DNA of 64,000 bases from Bacteriovoracaceae bacterium (GTDB taxonomy: Bacteria > Bdellovibrionota > Bacteriovoracia > Bacteriovoracales > Bacteriovoracaceae). Under the pieces are notes generated by a model that worked only from the letters and a program-made list of their open reading frames with translations, did no database searches and was not told the origin of the DNA. Every line of letters starts with the position of its first letter. Positions within the stretch are counted from its first letter, which is position 1. The translations under genes were made by a program, and so were the position numbers. The stretch covers positions 62,001-126,000 of the forward strand of contig CANEUH010000002.1 of NCBI GenBank assembly GCA_947441615.1. Direction: 5' to 3'. Positions 26,878-35,388 of this stretch are shown here, piece after piece.

Positions 26878-26915
26878 CTTGTAAGTGTCTTTGTATATAC
26901 TCCAAAAGGGCCCTC

Positions 26916-27710
26916 ATGTCTTCAAAACTCGCTCAGTTTTTGCACCAAGAAAGACTTCAAACAGCTACCCTCCAGCTTAATATTGCCGAAGTAAGAAAAT
27001 CAGTTGATGACTTGGTTCTGCTTATTTTCCCCGAGAGAGGCTGCCTAGGATTGAGAGAAAGTAAAGAAATCGAGCAAACAATTAAAGACTTAAAGATTAA
27101 ATTCACAAAATATATTGAGTCTGTGGCCCCCCTAAAACCAGAGGTGAAAGAAAAAGCTGCTGCTAACGCTGAACTTTTTTTTAATAAAATCCCTCAATTG
27201 GCCGAAACTTTAGACCTAGATGCTCAGGCCGCACTTCAAGGTGACCCCGCGGCGTATAGTCGAGAAGAAGTCATCATTAGTTATCCAGGATTTTATGCCG
27301 TATGTATTTATCGCCTGGCCCACGCACTTTACGAACTTCAAATCCCCCTAATCCCAAGACTCATGACTGAATACGCCCACGAAAAAACGGGAATTGATAT
27401 TCACCCTGGGGCAAAGATCGCTGAGAGTTTTTTCATTGATCACGGAACCGGTGTTGTCATCGGTGAGACCGCAACAATTGGAAAAAATGTTAAGATCTAC
27501 CAAGGTGTAACCTTGGGTGCATTGTCAGTAAAAAAGAAGCTTCAATCAATCAAAAGGCACCCGACGATAGAAGATGACGTCGTTATCTATGCCAACGCCA
27601 CGATCCTTGGTGGAGAGACCATCATAGGAAAAGGGTCAATTGTTGGTGGTAATACGTGGATCGTTGAAAGTGTTAAACCAGGAACAGTTATTACAATCAC
27701 AGGACACTAA
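26916..27710 (+). CDS. cysE: Serine O-acetyltransferase
   Basis: A 264-aa enzyme with a helical N-terminal part and a left-handed beta-helix of hexapeptide repeats. IHPGAKIAESFFIDHGTGVVIGET includes the catalytic His and Asp region, followed by YQGVTLGA. It acetylates serine with acetyl-CoA to feed cysteine synthase. The N-terminal region is of the EpsC/SRPG type, longer than the core. It is divergent from cysK, and a rhodanese gene follows 1 nt after its stop codon. Confidence 0.9.
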   Translation: MSSKLAQFLHQERLQTATLQLNIAEVRKSVDDLVLLIFPERGCLGLRESKEIEQTIKDLKIKFTKYIESVAPLKPEVKEKAAANAELFFNKIPQLAETLDLDAQAALQGDPAAYSREEVIISYPGFYAVCIYRLAHALYELQIPLIPRLMTEYAHEKTGIDIHPGAKIAESFFIDHGTGVVIGETATIGKNVKIYQGVTLGALSVKKKLQSIKRHPTIEDDVVIYANATILGGETIIGKGSIVGGNTWIVESVKPGTVITITGH

Positions 27711-27711
27711 A

Positions 27712-28023
27712 ATGGAAATTGGAAACAATAAGATTCATAAATGGATCCAAGAAAAAAAAGCGTTTCACTTTCTTGATGTAAGAAGAGACGACGAAAGAGA
27801 AATTTGCCATCTTGGAGGAGTTCACATCCCTCTTCATGAACTAGAAGTACGATTTCAGGAGCTTCCCCATGATAAGAACCCAATAATCATTTACTGCCAC
27901 CATGGTGTTAGAAGCCTCCATGCCGCCCAGTTCCTTAAATTTCACGGATATGACGCTCTTTCTTTAAGGGGCGGTATCGATGCATGGTCTATTGAGATTG
28001 ACCCAAATGTCCCCCGCTATTAA
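27712..28023 (+). CDS. Single-domain rhodanese (sulfurtransferase)
   Basis: A 103-aa rhodanese. LDVRRDDEREICHLGGVHIP is the entry motif, and the active-site loop YCHHGVRS carries catalytic Cys62. RGGIDAW near the end is also conserved. It moves sulfane sulfur, probably linked to the cysteine genes. I chose ATG at 27712, one base after the cysE stop codon; a longer in-frame reading that starts inside cysE is an artefact. Length matches GlpE-type rhodaneses. Confidence 0.88.
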   Translation: MEIGNNKIHKWIQEKKAFHFLDVRRDDEREICHLGGVHIPLHELEVRFQELPHDKNPIIIYCHHGVRSLHAAQFLKFHGYDALSLRGGIDAWSIEIDPNVPRY

Positions 28024-28043
28024 ACTAATAACAGGAGAACATT

Positions 28044-28148
28044 ATGAGTAATATTTTAAATAAAACAGTTGGAACTATTCTTGTTGGAACCGCGATCATC
28101 CTCGCTGCCGGATTTGCTCTCGGAATACCATTTAATTTCTTCATGTAA
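28044..28148 (+). CDS. 34-aa single-pass membrane peptide
   Basis: A short frame of 34 codons with ATG 7 nt after AGGAG. The product is a short basic head (MSNILNKT) followed by a Gly/Ala/Val/Ile/Leu-rich helix that fills most of the rest, ending in PFNFFM. It follows the rhodanese gene by 20 nt in the same direction and ends 2 nt before the stop of the convergent dctM. Codons look like those of its neighbours. Function unknown; a membrane anchor or transporter accessory is possible. Confidence 0.65.
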   Translation: MSNILNKTVGTILVGTAIILAAGFALGIPFNFFM

Positions 28149-28150
28149 CC

Positions 28151-29413
28151 TTACTTAACAAAGTAAAGGCTAATTCCTGGAAATGCCGAAATCAGGGCAA
28201 GACCAAAGATCATCACAAAAAGAAAAGGCACAACGGCCTTTATGACTTCAATAAGAGGCTCCTTAAAAATCCCCGAAGCAACAAAAAGATTGATTCCAAT
28301 TGGTGGAGTGAGATAACCAATTTCAAGATTCACAATCATAATGATCCCAAAGTGAATGGGATCAATTCCGTAATGAATCGCCATCGGAGTGAGAATTGGT
28401 GCAAGCACTAAAATAGCACTCATCACATCCATAAAGCATCCAACAATCAGTAGAAGAATATTTACGGCAATAAGAAACCCTAATTTACTAGAGATCATTC
28501 CTGCCATCCAATCAACCATCTGTTGAGGAAGCTCTTCAAAGGTCATAAATTTATTTAAACTAACGGCCAGGATTAAAATTAAAAAAAGCATCCCAAGCAT
28601 CTCAGCTGTTTCTGCAAAGACATTTATAAATTTATCGAAACTGAGTTCTCTATGAATGAAAAACTCCACAATAATGGCATAGACAACCGCAACAGCAGCT
28701 GATTCCGTCGCAGTAAAGAATCCACTATAGATACCACCTAAAATAATGAGGGGCATAAGAATGGATAAGAAGCCTTTTTTAAGGCTTAATAAAAATTCTT
28801 CAAAACTAAAGTGGGTGGTGTGATTTTTTGGTCGAGCATAAAACATATAGCCACAAAGTAAAATAACTAACACAATCCCAGGCCCAATTCCCGCTTTGAA
28901 AAGATCAACGACACTCACTCCGGCCATAATGGCAAAGATGATCATCGGAATACTTGGTGGAATAATGATTCCTAAAGTTCCCCCCGTTGATAAAACTCCA
29001 GCCGCTAATTTTTTTGAATACCCCGCTTGTATTAACGCTGGATACATAAGAGTTCCAATCGCAATTAAAGTCACCGGAGATGATCCTGAAATGGCAGCGA
29101 AAACGGCACAAGATAAGATCGCAGCAATACCAATACCACCCGGAATTCCTGCTGTTAAAGCTTTAGCGACGTTAATTAACCGGCTAGAGATACTTCCCTT
29201 GGTCATGATCTGTCCGGCCAAAATGAAGAGTGGTATCGCTAAGAGAATTTCTTTATCAGCAGCATAAAAGATATCCCCGACGACAACCGATAGTGTTTCG
29301 CCTGAGACATTAAGATAACAAATAGCTGCTAATGCCCCCATGATAACAAAAAGTGGGAGACCAAATAATAAAGATAATATGATTGCAATTAAAATTAAAA
29401 TGCCCGTCGACAT
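28151..29413 (-). CDS. dctM: TRAP transporter large permease (DctM)
   Basis: A 420-aa protein with about twelve hydrophobic helices. SGSSPVTLIAIGTLMYPALI and GGTLGIIIPPSIPMIIFAI are the conserved DctM boxes, and LVVGC-type and PPIGINLFVASGI segments complete the signature. It forms the proton/sodium-coupled transport channel of a tripartite periplasmic transporter with DctQ, which it overlaps by 1 nt. Substrate class (C4 acid or other organic acid) cannot be set from the membrane subunits. Confidence 0.92.
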   Translation of the reverse strand: MSTGILILIAIILSLLFGLPLFVIMGALAAICYLNVSGETLSVVVGDIFYAADKEILLAIPLFILAGQIMTKGSISSRLINVAKALTAGIPGGIGIAAILSCAVFAAISGSSPVTLIAIGTLMYPALIQAGYSKKLAAGVLSTGGTLGIIIPPSIPMIIFAIMAGVSVVDLFKAGIGPGIVLVILLCGYMFYARPKNHTTHFSFEEFLLSLKKGFLSILMPLIILGGIYSGFFTATESAAVAVVYAIIVEFFIHRELSFDKFINVFAETAEMLGMLFLILILAVSLNKFMTFEELPQQMVDWMAGMISSKLGFLIAVNILLLIVGCFMDVMSAILVLAPILTPMAIHYGIDPIHFGIIMIVNLEIGYLTPPIGINLFVASGIFKEPLIEVIKAVVPFLFVMIFGLALISAFPGISLYFVK

Positions 29414-29901
29414 TAGTGAACCGCCTGGGGATCTTTCTCTTTAGGAGAAAAAATAAAATAGAAGTACCTTAGACTCATAGAAATAAAAGTATAAGGAATG
29501 ATCGCCTGGAGTAACCACATAGGCATATCAATGATGACATTCTTATCACCAAATTCCTTCGACTCAACAACATACAATAAAGAATAGTAGGCCATAGAAG
29601 AAGTGAAGATTAAAACAAGTAGGTTATGAAAACGTAAATAAAAACCTCTCCACTTACCTTTCCACAGTTTATCCGCCACTTCAGGTCGAAGATGTTCAAC
29701 TTTCTGTGTAATCAAAACAGCTCCAAGAAACCCCGCCCAAATCATCATGTAGACGGCACCTTTTTGTGCCCAAGGAATACCTGTTTTAAAAATTTCTCTT
29801 GCCCCAACATCCATCACGACAAAGACAGTAAGAAATAAAACTAAGAGTGAAGCAATGATTTTTTCAATTTTAGTTAAAATGAGAAAAAATTTATCAATCA
29901 T
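29413..29901 (-). CDS. dctQ: TRAP transporter small permease (DctQ)
   Basis: A 162-aa protein with four predicted helices and the DctQ features: an N-terminal helix, then VVMDVGAREIFKTGIPWAQ near residue 30-48, and WAGFLGAVL. It is the small membrane partner of DctM. It overlaps dctP by 4 nt and dctM by 1 nt. Confidence 0.87.
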   Translation of the reverse strand: MIDKFFLILTKIEKIIASLLVLFLTVFVVMDVGAREIFKTGIPWAQKGAVYMMIWAGFLGAVLITQKVEHLRPEVADKLWKGKWRGFYLRFHNLLVLIFTSSMAYYSLLYVVESKEFGDKNVIIDMPMWLLQAIIPYTFISMSLRYFYFIFSPKEKDPQAVH

Positions 29902-30890
29902 TTTTTAGCCTTAAATGCTTTTTTACCCTCTTGAATGAGAGCATAAATCCTTGAAGATTCTCCCCCAATGTCCTTTACAGCTTGCTCCGCAAGACCCGCT
30001 GATGCTTTTTTAAATGCTTCTTTTTCAGAAGGAGACAGGTTGTAAGTCGTCACACCAGACTCTTTTAAAACATCTAAAAGACTCTCACCTAATTTTCTCA
30101 CACTAACCCTAAATTCTTTGGCCTGACCATTCCCTGGCCCCATAAGAATTTTTTTATCATTGGCACTTAACTTATCCCAAAACTTTTTTGAGTAGATCAC
30201 AGCACCAGGCTGATAAATGTGATTTGTAACAGAATAGAACTTAATCGCCGTCTGCCACTCAGCAGCTAGGGTGAATAAGGGGGTATTATCAAAAGCTTCA
30301 ACCACTCCAGTTTGAAGTGCTGGAAGAACTTCTGGAATAGCAATAGCGACAGGAGAGGCCTGAAGCTTATTCCAAAACCCTAAGTGTACCTTAGACTCTT
30401 GAGAGCGAATTTTTACCGCCTTTAAGTCCGAGGGAGATTTAATAAGTTTTGACTTATGCCCAATACTTCTCCATCCATTTTCAGCCCAAGTCACAAGAAC
30501 AAATCCTTTGGCCTCAAGGAGTTTCGTAAAAGGGGCCAATAGATAATTATCTAAAATAAAGTCAGCTTCGTCTGAACTATCAAATAAATAAGGCACTTCC
30601 AGGATATCAAGTTCGGGAACAATACTTGCCATGGCAGCACAAGTGAGTCCACCCCCCTCAATATTTCCACGGCGAATTTTTTGCATAATTTCGAGTTCGC
30701 CCCCAAGTTGTCCACCAAGGAATGTTTTAATCTTAATTTTATTTCCCGACTCTTGAGCGACACGATTTTTAATTTGCTCTAGAGAATCGGCCCAAGGTGT
30801 ACCTGCAGGTGCAATCGTTCCAAATTTTATGGAAATATTGGCAAAAGCACTAAAAGAGATAAAAAAACAAATAACAGTCATTAATTTCAT
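29898..30890 (-). CDS. dctP: TRAP transporter substrate-binding protein (DctP)
   Basis: A 330-aa periplasmic protein with a signal peptide (MKLMTVICFFISFSAFA). IKFGTIAPAGTPWADSLEQI is the DctP entry, and KIRSQESKVHLGFWNKL holds the conserved Arg that binds a carboxylate. I chose ATG at 30890 because AAGGA lies 6 nt upstream; an ATG two codons earlier would overlap that site. It follows the TatT lipoprotein gene by 9 nt. Confidence 0.9.
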   Translation of the reverse strand: MKLMTVICFFISFSAFANISIKFGTIAPAGTPWADSLEQIKNRVAQESGNKIKIKTFLGGQLGGELEIMQKIRRGNIEGGGLTCAAMASIVPELDILEVPYLFDSSDEADFILDNYLLAPFTKLLEAKGFVLVTWAENGWRSIGHKSKLIKSPSDLKAVKIRSQESKVHLGFWNKLQASPVAIAIPEVLPALQTGVVEAFDNTPLFTLAAEWQTAIKFYSVTNHIYQPGAVIYSKKFWDKLSANDKKILMGPGNGQAKEFRVSVRKLGESLLDVLKESGVTTYNLSPSEKEAFKKASAGLAEQAVKDIGGESSRIYALIQEGKKAFKAKK

Positions 30891-30899
30891 GGGCATTCC

Positions 30900-31763
30900 T
30901 TAAAAAAGATCATCCATTTTATCTAACAATTTTTTAGCTTTTTTCTTTTCCCAAATATTTTCTGGGCCAAGCTCTGGATGATTATCAAAACTTGAATTAA
31001 GAGCATCTTTTAATGTTAGCTCAAATTGTTTTTTGTCCCCAGCTTTTGTCCAGTATACCTCGGCCATGAGAACCTTAGTCCCAATATACTCAGGAGCAAT
31101 TGAGATCGATTTATCAAAATTGATTTTACTTTTCTTAAGATCCCCTCCAGCAAATGAAGGAGCTACAGCGTAAAATCCACCCCAGTATCTCTGGGCAGCT
31201 CCATAAAAGTAATCACCCTTTAATTTCTCAACTCTATCAATCATCGCCTTAATGCGAGTCTTGTATTTTAAAGCTGCGGCAATACCGGATGCCTTGGCCC
31301 ACTTTCCAAGAGAAGCCGCAGACCAGTAAATGGCAGGAACTTCTCTCTCTGTTAACGTATCAAGTGACTCTTCAACTGTTTTTCCTGAATCTACTTTCTT
31401 TTTAAAAGCCTCATTCGTTGCCATCGCCTTTTCTCCAAAGGCTGCAGCTTTCTCGTAAGTTGATTTTTTCTTTTCGATATCTTCAATATGAGAATCAGCT
31501 AAAAAATAATAGCCCCGTGTGAGATAAGTAAGGGTCTCAAGATCATTTGGTTGGGAGCGATGGATTTGTTCAAACGTTTCTAGCGACTCTTTTAGCTTCT
31601 CTGTCTCAGCTCTTTTTGCCCAAAGTTCTTTGGCCTTCTTTGTGAGAGTAGCTTTTTCTGCTGAAGTTATCTCAACTGCTTTAGTTTGACTCTCCCACCC
31701 AGCTTGCCTTGAGGCACAGGAGACGGCGACAAGGATAGTAAATATGTAAAACAAAGATTTCAT
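30900..31763 (-). CDS. TRAP-associated TatT-like lipoprotein
   Basis: A 287-aa protein with a lipoprotein signal (lipobox around VAVSC). The body is helical and repeat-like, with SLGKWAKASGIAAAL and AQRYWGGFYAVAPSFAGGDL, as in the TatT family first described in Treponema pallidum (Tp0956). TatT oligomerises and binds the TRAP solute-binding protein, possibly moving hydrophobic ligands. A GGAGG site sits 9 nt before ATG. It is the first gene of the TRAP operon. Confidence 0.82.
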   Translation of the reverse strand: MKSLFYIFTILVAVSCASRQAGWESQTKAVEITSAEKATLTKKAKELWAKRAETEKLKESLETFEQIHRSQPNDLETLTYLTRGYYFLADSHIEDIEKKKSTYEKAAAFGEKAMATNEAFKKKVDSGKTVEESLDTLTEREVPAIYWSAASLGKWAKASGIAAALKYKTRIKAMIDRVEKLKGDYFYGAAQRYWGGFYAVAPSFAGGDLKKSKINFDKSISIAPEYIGTKVLMAEVYWTKAGDKKQFELTLKDALNSSFDNHPELGPENIWEKKKAKKLLDKMDDLF

Positions 31764-31884
31764 ATATAGGACCTCCGGAATATTTCCTTAAATATTAAAA
31801 AAAATTTAGATGGACTGCCAAGCTCATCTTGACCGACCAATTCAGTCTGTTGAGGTCCTTGTCTAAGAAGTGATACTTTTTAAT

Positions 31885-32829
31885 ATGCTAAAAAAACTCA
31901 GAGTGATGGTTTTAAATGCCCAAGACCTATTCCTATTTATGGATAAGCACAATCACGCCTCAATTCCTGTGAATGAATTATCAGAGATTAAATGGCAGCT
32001 TATGAGTTCATCTCTTTTTTCAAATAAATCTAAAGAAAAATGTCAGATTTTAGCGAATACGATTTTAGATAATGAAGCGGATATCGTAATGATGACAGAA
32101 GTCGGTGGCCCCGAATCGTTATCTAATTTTGCCAAATATGTGCTCAATGACAAATACCAAGCCCATAGCCTTCCTTCAAATTCAGATCGAGGAATTGATT
32201 TAGGATATCTCGTTAAGAAATCCCTAGGTTTTGAAACGCATTTAACTTCTCACATAGATTATCAATTACCCGAGCCCGCTAAAAGATTTTCTAGGGATGT
32301 CCTTAGACTCGATCTGATAAAAGATGGTGAGATTAAAATTATTCTTCTTGTGGCCCACATCAAGTCTAAACTTGATTTAAGAAGATCTGATTTTGAAGGA
32401 AGAACTCGTAGGCTTCAGGAAGTGAAGGGTCTCATCGAAATATATAAAGATATAACGAAAAAATTTTCCACTATTCCCATTTTAATTGGTGGAGATATGA
32501 ATGGTCATGCTGGTGAAAAAGATACCGAGGAAGAATTTAAACCCATCTATAATGAGACCGATTTAAAAGACATCGCTTATCTTGCAAAAATACCTGACGA
32601 AGACCGATTCAGTTATGTCTATTTCAATCGAGGGGGTAATCGTTTTGAACAACAAATTGACTATCTCTTCATCTCAGAACAATTTAAAAACCTTATCTGC
32701 ACTGAGGACTGCTACTTCCCAAGGTATAAGAATTTACTAGGTTCCCCACTCCCTATCCCCAAGAGAATGGAGCAAAAAAACACTCTTCCTTCCGATCACT
32801 ACCCGTTTTTGGGTACTTTAAACCTATAA
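31885..32829 (+). CDS. Endonuclease/exonuclease/phosphatase-fold protein
   Basis: A 314-aa protein of the EEP superfamily. It shows the expected residues in order: NAQDLF near the start, MMTEVGG with the metal Glu, LLVAHIKSKLD, LIGGDMNGHAG with Asp and Asn, and SDHYPF with Asp-His at the end. No signal peptide is seen. DNA, RNA, inositol phosphate or lipid could be the substrate. Start is uncertain: GTG at 31870 and ATG at 31885 are both in frame, and I prefer the ATG. Confidence 0.8.
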   Translation: MLKKLRVMVLNAQDLFLFMDKHNHASIPVNELSEIKWQLMSSSLFSNKSKEKCQILANTILDNEADIVMMTEVGGPESLSNFAKYVLNDKYQAHSLPSNSDRGIDLGYLVKKSLGFETHLTSHIDYQLPEPAKRFSRDVLRLDLIKDGEIKIILLVAHIKSKLDLRRSDFEGRTRRLQEVKGLIEIYKDITKKFSTIPILIGGDMNGHAGEKDTEEEFKPIYNETDLKDIAYLAKIPDEDRFSYVYFNRGGNRFEQQIDYLFISEQFKNLICTEDCYFPRYKNLLGSPLPIPKRMEQKNTLPSDHYPFLGTLNL

Positions 32830-32927
32830 ACCATTAAAAACATGAAGAATGTTCGGCCCCTATGGCCTTTTTAGGGTGTTATGCTATTTTACCATGAGAA
32901 AAAACTTTAAACCTAGTGAGAGGACTC

Positions 32928-33170
32928 ATGGCCTACGAGAAAAAAGATTCTGGAGAAAACATTAGAATTGATATTACTGATGGTTTCGCTGTTGAGCGTG
33001 CACTTAAAAAATTTAAACGCCTTTGTGATGCATTTGGGGTCGTGAAAGAATATCGCGCTCGTGAGTACTACCAAAAACCTTCTGTGAAAAAGATGGAAAA
33101 ACTTGAAGCTGCTGAAAAACGTAGAAAGAAAACTGCGAAGTTTGGTAGCAAAGGTTCTAAAAAGATCTAA
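32928..33170 (+). CDS. rpsU: 30S ribosomal protein S21
   Basis: An 80-aa very basic protein with the S21 core: ERALKKFKRLCDAFG, then REYRAREYYQKPSVKK, and a Lys/Arg-rich tail. It binds the 30S platform near the anti-Shine-Dalgarno. The ATG at 32928 has GAGAGG 6 nt upstream; an earlier GTG would overlap that site. The N-terminus is slightly longer than in E. coli S21. An inverted repeat follows the stop. Confidence 0.88.
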   Translation: MAYEKKDSGENIRIDITDGFAVERALKKFKRLCDAFGVVKEYRAREYYQKPSVKKMEKLEAAEKRRKKTAKFGSKGSKKI

Positions 33171-33177
33171 CAAAAAA

Positions 33178-33205
33178 GCCCTCTAAAAATCCTTTTTTAG
33201 AGGGC
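33178..33205 (-). terminator. Strong hairpin between rpsU and orphan lipoprotein gene
   Basis: A 12-bp perfect inverted repeat (33178-33189 with 33194-33205, 4-nt loop). On the minus strand it is followed by a run of Ts, so it best fits termination of the 33239-34021 gene. It may also stop rpsU transcripts, although the plus-strand U tract is poor. Confidence 0.82.
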
Positions 33206-33238
33206 GATATCTTTGGTTCATCCTTGAACCTTTTATAC

Positions 33239-34021
33239 TTATCTCATTTTTAAAACCGCTCTCTTTTTATGTAGATCAAAAATCATTTGATCAAGTTTAG
33301 CTTTTTGAGCACTTGAACCTGATTGCGAACGATAATCAAGTTTAAGATAATCTTGCGCTTGTTGAGCTTGAACCGCCATCATTGCCGGAGCGGAAGAATT
33401 TAAAAGCTTTCCAAGGTTAACAATTTTTGAAACATCAGCGACGACTGCAATCCCATTTTGACCAGGATTCATTCCTGTGAAGATACCAGCAGTGCCGATA
33501 ACATCTCCAGTATTAACTATTGGAAAGAAGTTAAGTCCTGGTAGTGATCGTCCAATGTTATCAAAAGCTGAGATCGGAATGGCCACACCAATCGCAGTGA
33601 CTTTTTCAGAGAGTGCTAAATAGATTCTTGCACCCTTACCAACGTTTACGGCAATAACTTGATTACTTGCAATGAGTGGAACCATATTCCCATTCGGTAA
33701 ACTGGCCGAAGCAGTCTGAACGTCAGCAAGTTCTGAAACATTGACTGAAATTTTAAGTTGGTTCACTCCACCTAATCCACTTGTGAGATCAAGTTGCCCA
33801 ATTGGCGTTTGTCCGCGAGGATGAAGAACTGGGACGGAAATTGAGGCAAACTGCATCGCTCCTAAATTTAAATCTGCTGCAAAAGACATCCAGATATCGT
33901 CATTAATGGTTTGAGTTTCAACTTTTACACCGGTCAAAACATTTGATGGTGCATTTCCGCAGGAAATGGCAAATAGAGCTAGAACCACAAGAGTGATGGA
34001 ACGGACAAAGAAATTTTTCAT
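33239..34021 (-). CDS. Exported lipoprotein, function unknown
   Basis: A 260-aa protein with a signal peptide whose end, ALFAISCGN, is a plausible lipobox (Cys becomes the lipidated residue). The mature part is rich in Ala, Gly, Val and Asn with beta-type spacing and repeated Val-Asn-Val motifs. It ends in a basic helix. I recognise no family. I chose ATG at 34021 because it starts the signal sequence; a start seven codons earlier is also in frame. It is a single gene with its own terminator. Confidence 0.72.
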   Translation of the reverse strand: MKNFFVRSITLVVLALFAISCGNAPSNVLTGVKVETQTINDDIWMSFAADLNLGAMQFASISVPVLHPRGQTPIGQLDLTSGLGGVNQLKISVNVSELADVQTASASLPNGNMVPLIASNQVIAVNVGKGARIYLALSEKVTAIGVAIPISAFDNIGRSLPGLNFFPIVNTGDVIGTAGIFTGMNPGQNGIAVVADVSKIVNLGKLLNSSAPAMMAVQAQQAQDYLKLDYRSQSGSSAQKAKLDQMIFDLHKKRAVLKMR

Positions 34022-34221
34022 TGATATTACCCGACGAGACATTTGTCTCTTAGATGATCACAACCCAGCTTTTCAACAAACGTCCAACAATCAGTATACG
34101 TGCAGCAGGAGGATTATAATCCAAAATAATTCGCTGCGTTATTTTAATCATAATTTAAATAAATTGCAACAACTTTGTTCAGTGGACAGACAGCACTTTC
34201 CTTTCATAGGATGCTAACTCT

Positions 34222-34878
34222 ATGAAAGAGTTAAATTTTTACTTCGATTATCTTTCACCATTTTCTTATTTTGCCTGGTTAAAACTGGCGTCTTTAAGAT
34301 CTGAATTAAACCTTCGTGTGAATTTTAGACCAGTAGCACTGGGTCCCCTTTTAAACCATTGGGGGATTAAGGGTCCAGGTGAGGTTCAACCAAAGCGTGA
34401 ATTCCTATTGAAAGAAATGCTTCGCTACGCGAGTAAGAATAAAATTGAATTCACAACTCCCAAAACCCACCCCTTTAACTCTTTATATGCCTTAAGGCTC
34501 TCACTCCTTGAAGTTGCAGGTCCTCATCAAGAGAAAGTGATCGATAGTCTCTGGAAGGCAGGCTGGCAGAGAAGAATAGATATGGGCTCACCCGAAGAAT
34601 TAATTGAAATCCTAAAAATGAATAATCTTCCAGCGGATGAACTCTATGAAAAAAGCTTTTCTAGGGAAGCGAAAGTTGCCCTCAAAGCGAATATACAAGA
34701 AGCTATAGACTTTGGGGCCTTTGGTGTCCCAAGTTTTGTTGTAGATCATGAGCTATTTTGGGGATCAGATTCTATGGATCATTTAAGGGATTTCATCTCA
34801 GGTCAAGATTCTCTTGATCGGGCGAAACTTGAACTTCTCCTCTCTTCAACTCCAAGAGCAGCAGCTCAGTCATTATGA
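34222..34878 (+). CDS. DsbA-fold 2-hydroxychromene-2-carboxylate isomerase-like protein
   Basis: A 218-aa thioredoxin-fold protein. NFYFDYLSPFSYFAW opens the domain, with Ser in place of the CxxC (SPFSY). LLNHWGIKGPG and FGAFGVPSFVVD, ending LFWGSD, match the HCCA isomerase / GST-kappa family. Members act on glutathione-linked aromatic intermediates, though the aromatic pathway itself is not seen here. Its stop overlaps the next gene by ATGA. Confidence 0.82.
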   Translation: MKELNFYFDYLSPFSYFAWLKLASLRSELNLRVNFRPVALGPLLNHWGIKGPGEVQPKREFLLKEMLRYASKNKIEFTTPKTHPFNSLYALRLSLLEVAGPHQEKVIDSLWKAGWQRRIDMGSPEELIEILKMNNLPADELYEKSFSREAKVALKANIQEAIDFGAFGVPSFVVDHELFWGSDSMDHLRDFISGQDSLDRAKLELLLSSTPRAAAQSL

Positions 34879-35318
34879 AAATATTTATCTTACTCATTCT
34901 TATTTCCATGAATCTCAAGGCGGTAGAGATCACATTTATTGGCCCATGTGATGAAGATTTCATCATGAAAGAAAATGTATCAGAGGCCTACCGCAATGTT
35001 GGTGAACTCACGATTGGGACTTTAAAAAAATTTAATATTCCCTTTATTGGTACTCCTGAAGGGATCAGTTCAATCTTTGAAACACCCATAGGAGATAGAG
35101 CTCTGGAGGTGGTTTCGGATATTGAAATGAGGGCCTATGGATGGTGTTACTCCGTAGATGGATTCTCCCCTGAACTCTACCCCCACCAAGTTCCAGTTTA
35201 CTCCCACACGAAATCGATCGTTTGGCATTATGGGTTCGCTAGGTATTATAAAGGCCAGTGGGTCACACAATGTACCCCCGCTTATACGATAAAACCCAAA
35301 TTCCTCTGTGAAGACTAA
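34875..35318 (+). CDS. Exported DUF4430-like domain protein
   Basis: A 147-aa protein with a signal peptide (MKIFILLILISMNLKA). RAYGWCYSVDG and IVWHYGFARYYKGQWV fit the DUF4430 layout, in which a Trp-Tyr-rich region forms a small beta fold. Four cysteines in the mature part could form two disulfides. It overlaps the isomerase gene by 4 nt. The role is unknown. Confidence 0.6.
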   Translation: MKIFILLILISMNLKAVEITFIGPCDEDFIMKENVSEAYRNVGELTIGTLKKFNIPFIGTPEGISSIFETPIGDRALEVVSDIEMRAYGWCYSVDGFSPELYPHQVPVYSHTKSIVWHYGFARYYKGQWVTQCTPAYTIKPKFLCED

Positions 35319-35388
35319 TACCTGCTCCTTCTAGTCATTAGGCTAATTTCTTCTTGCTGTTTGACCGATAAGGACTTAAAGGTATTTC

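Noticed and set aside
28896-29267. A 123-aa plus-strand frame antisense to dctM
   Set aside because: It is the mirror of a membrane-protein gene whose hydrophobic codons give long antisense frames. No ribosome site or domain.
25722-34227. A 16-nt exact repeat, TGCTAACTCTATGAAA, at 25722-25737 and 34212-34227, the second at a gene start
   Set aside because: A match of this length is near chance expectation in 64 kb of AT-rich DNA, and only the second copy precedes a real gene. The first would give a 10-codon frame facing cysK.
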